From positions 3,385,501-3,449,500 of the forward strand of contig CP077096.1 of the NCBI GenBank assembly GCA_014268975.2: a stretch of DNA of 64,000 bases, in the 5' to 3' direction. The notes below the pieces were generated by a model. It saw nothing but the letters and a program-made list of their open reading frames with translations. It did no database searches and was not told the origin of the DNA. Within the stretch, counting starts at the first letter, position 1, and each line of letters begins with the position of its first letter. Shown here in pieces: positions 62,745 to 64,000 of the stretch. The translations under genes and the position numbers were made by a program. The DNA comes from Pseudomonas wayambapalatensis. GTDB taxonomy: Bacteria; Pseudomonadota; Gammaproteobacteria; Pseudomonadales; Pseudomonadaceae.

Positions 62745-63328
62745 ACATGCATACCCTCAAACTCTCCCTGCTGTGCCTGGCCCTGGGCTGCACCGCAAGC
62801 GCCTTCGCCGGCTCGCCTGTGGTGGACAACGCCACCCTCGATGCCAGTGGCCGCGCCTACCAGGGCAACCTCAACATCAACCAGGCCGCAGGTGACGCGC
62901 TACAACAGGCCAACGTGAAAGCCATCGCCATCGGCACCGAAGGCCAGGCCAGCACGCAGATCCGCCAACGCAGCGAGTTTCGCGCCAACAGCGCGCTCGA
63001 CGCCCACGCCAGCATCAATGGCAATGCCTTCAGCAACGGCAACGGCATGCTGGGCATCAACCAATCGGCGGGCGCCGCCACGCAACAGGCCAACGCGGTG
63101 CGCATCAGCATCAGCGCAATTCCACAGAGCATCGACGACAGCATTCTCAGCCAGCAGAACGTCTCGCTGGCCAACAGCTCCGACGCAACTGATCACACAC
63201 CCGGCAGTCGCCAGGTCACTACCAGTGACCAGGCCTTCACCGGCAGCCGTGGCGTGATCCAGTTGAATCAGAGCGCCGGGGTGGGCAACCGAATGGCCAA
63301 CACCCTGAGCGTCCGGGTCGCGGATTGA
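62741..63328 (+). CDS. fapB: Minor/nucleator amyloid subunit FapB
   Basis: A 195-residue exported protein (signal peptide ending ASAFA) with three imperfect amyloid repeats: GNLNINQAAGDALQQAN (about 41-57), GMLGINQSAGAATQQAN (about 101-117) and GVIQLNQSAGVGNRMAN (about 171-187), joined by Gln/Asn/Ser-rich linkers. This is the FapB/FapC repeat (G-x-(L/I)-x-(L/I/V)-N-Q-x-A-G-x-x-x-Q-Q-x-N). FapB seeds FapC polymerisation. ATG 62741 overlaps the fapA stop; 62747 is an alternative start. Confidence 0.87.
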   Translation: MNMHTLKLSLLCLALGCTASAFAGSPVVDNATLDASGRAYQGNLNINQAAGDALQQANVKAIAIGTEGQASTQIRQRSEFRANSALDAHASINGNAFSNGNGMLGINQSAGAATQQANAVRISISAIPQSIDDSILSQQNVSLANSSDATDHTPGSRQVTTSDQAFTGSRGVIQLNQSAGVGNRMANTLSVRVAD

Positions 63329-63379
63329 CCCGATCAGCAACACAACACTTAACAACGAAAATATAAGCGGAGAAACACC

Positions 63380-64000
63380 ATGAAACCGAAAATGGCACTC
63401 AAGCCTCTGGTATTCGCCCTCGCTGCGGTCATGGCAGTTGCTGCACAAGCCGGCGGCCGTGGAAACGACAACCACGGCGGCCACAACAATGGCCACAACA
63501 ACAACGAAAGCCTGCTGCTGTCCCTGCTGGTGAACGCCGGCTCTGCCGCCACCGTTCTGGACACCCAGAACAACTCCGGCAACCGTGTGCTGAACCAAGG
63601 CACCCGTAACGATGCCCGAATGGACAACTCGGCCAACGGCTCCCAAGGCAACCTGGGTGCCAACGTTGCCGCAGGCAGCGGCAACCAGCAGGACAACGTT
63701 GCGGCAATCGCCACCGCCGATGAGAACTTCATCTTCGGCAGTGCCGTGGCCATGGCCCAGGCCACCCAGACCAACGCCGGCAACACCGTCAAGAACTACT
63801 CCACCTCCAACAACGCCAACCTCACCGGTTCGGCCAACGGCAGCTCCGGCAACATCGGTATCAACGTGACCGCCGGGGACTTCAACCAACAGAAAAACAA
63901 CATGGCCATCGCCGTGTCCGGCGGCCGTGTCGCTGCCGCCACCGGTGCAGCCAACCAGAACGTCGGCGGCCTGAACGTCACCAACAAGGCCGACCGTACC
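63380..64000 (+). CDS. fapC: Major amyloid subunit FapC (partial, runs off the right edge)
   Basis: The first 207 residues are in the window. Signal peptide MKPKMALKPLVFALAAVMAV... ending AQA, a His/Asn-rich start (GGRGNDNHGGHNNGHNNN), then repeats GNLGANVAAGSGNQQDN (about 90-106) and GNIGINVTAGDFNQQKN (about 157-173), the FapC consensus with N-Q-Q. These stack into the extracellular biofilm amyloid. GGAGAAACACC before ATG 63380. fapDEF are expected beyond 64000. Confidence 0.88.
   Translation, partial: MKPKMALKPLVFALAAVMAVAAQAGGRGNDNHGGHNNGHNNNESLLLSLLVNAGSAATVLDTQNNSGNRVLNQGTRNDARMDNSANGSQGNLGANVAAGSGNQQDNVAAIATADENFIFGSAVAMAQATQTNAGNTVKNYSTSNNANLTGSANGSSGNIGINVTAGDFNQQKNNMAIAVSGGRVAAATGAANQNVGGLNVTNKADRT

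Noticed and set aside
62291..64000. Reading the three genes at the right edge as curlin csgA/csgB
   Set aside because: The N-Q-x-A-G...Q-Q-x-N repeats, the FapA-like first gene and gene sizes fit Fap, not the Ser-x5-Gln-x-Gly-x-x-Asn-x-Ala-x3-Gln curlin repeat.

Overview
The window looks like a Pseudomonas chromosome, most likely from the P. putida / P. entomophila / P. mosselii group. The evidence is the high GC content, dense ATGA-coupled operons, P. putida-type REP sequences (TGTGGGAGCGGGCT...CCCGCGAT), a Fap amyloid operon, and a mix of genes typical of these bacteria (LysR/azoR pair, PACE efflux pump, gapN, pnuC with an NadR-like kinase, DUF6543-LRR protein). I recognised no rRNA, tRNA, CRISPR array or complete insertion sequence. 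All identifications come from reading the sequence and from remembered family features; no database search was run.

Left block (1-8.2 kb, minus strand): one apparent operon behind a strong sigma54-type promoter (8143-8159). In order of transcription it encodes a single-domain response regulator, a GspE/PilB ATPase, PilM-, PilN-, PilO- and PilP/GspC-like proteins, a TPR-containing secretin lipoprotein and three pseudopilins. It then runs, by a 4-base overlap, into csgE of a curli system that leaves the window. No platform protein (GspF/PilC) or prepilin peptidase is present. A second minus-strand operon lies upstream (8.3-13.8 kb): a periplasmic beta-propeller, two SCO1/SenC copper proteins, a cytochrome c/periplasmic-binding-protein fusion and a SurA-N protein, preceded by an Anr/FNR-like palindrome.

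Middle block (13.9-34 kb): a sulfatase-fold lipid-modifying enzyme (minus) is divergent from a 16-gene exopolysaccharide operon (plus). The operon makes UDP-glucuronate and UDP-galacturonate, primes on undecaprenyl phosphate, assembles with glycosyltransferases, modifies (two deacetylases, two GNAT enzymes, a glycoside hydrolase), polymerises (Wzy), flips (Wzx) and exports (Wza/Wzz). Its tyrosine-kinase homologue has lost the Walker A lysine. The GT4 gene carries three REP sequences in frame.

Effector-like accessory block (34-49.6 kb): two halovibrin-like secreted proteins (one an internal tandem duplication, one a lipoprotein on relatively AT-rich DNA), a Big2/lectin-like protein, a giant Ig-module/RCC1-repeat protein broken by a one-base frameshift, and a DUF6543-LRR toxin-like protein without a visible NEL ligase domain. 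Interspersed are gapN, a VOC protein and an unrecognised 395-residue protein.

Right block (49.6-64 kb): core metabolism (iron alcohol dehydrogenase; ilvA with a complete attenuator leader), a PACE pump, an MFS transporter, azoR with its LysR regulator, uppP, an MCP chemoreceptor and pnuC with its NadR-like kinase. Last come fapA, fapB and the start of fapC behind a sigma54-like site and a cluster of CTGATACA repeats. The window therefore contains two unrelated amyloid systems (curli and Fap) flanking a polysaccharide operon, which suggests a region rich in biofilm-matrix functions.
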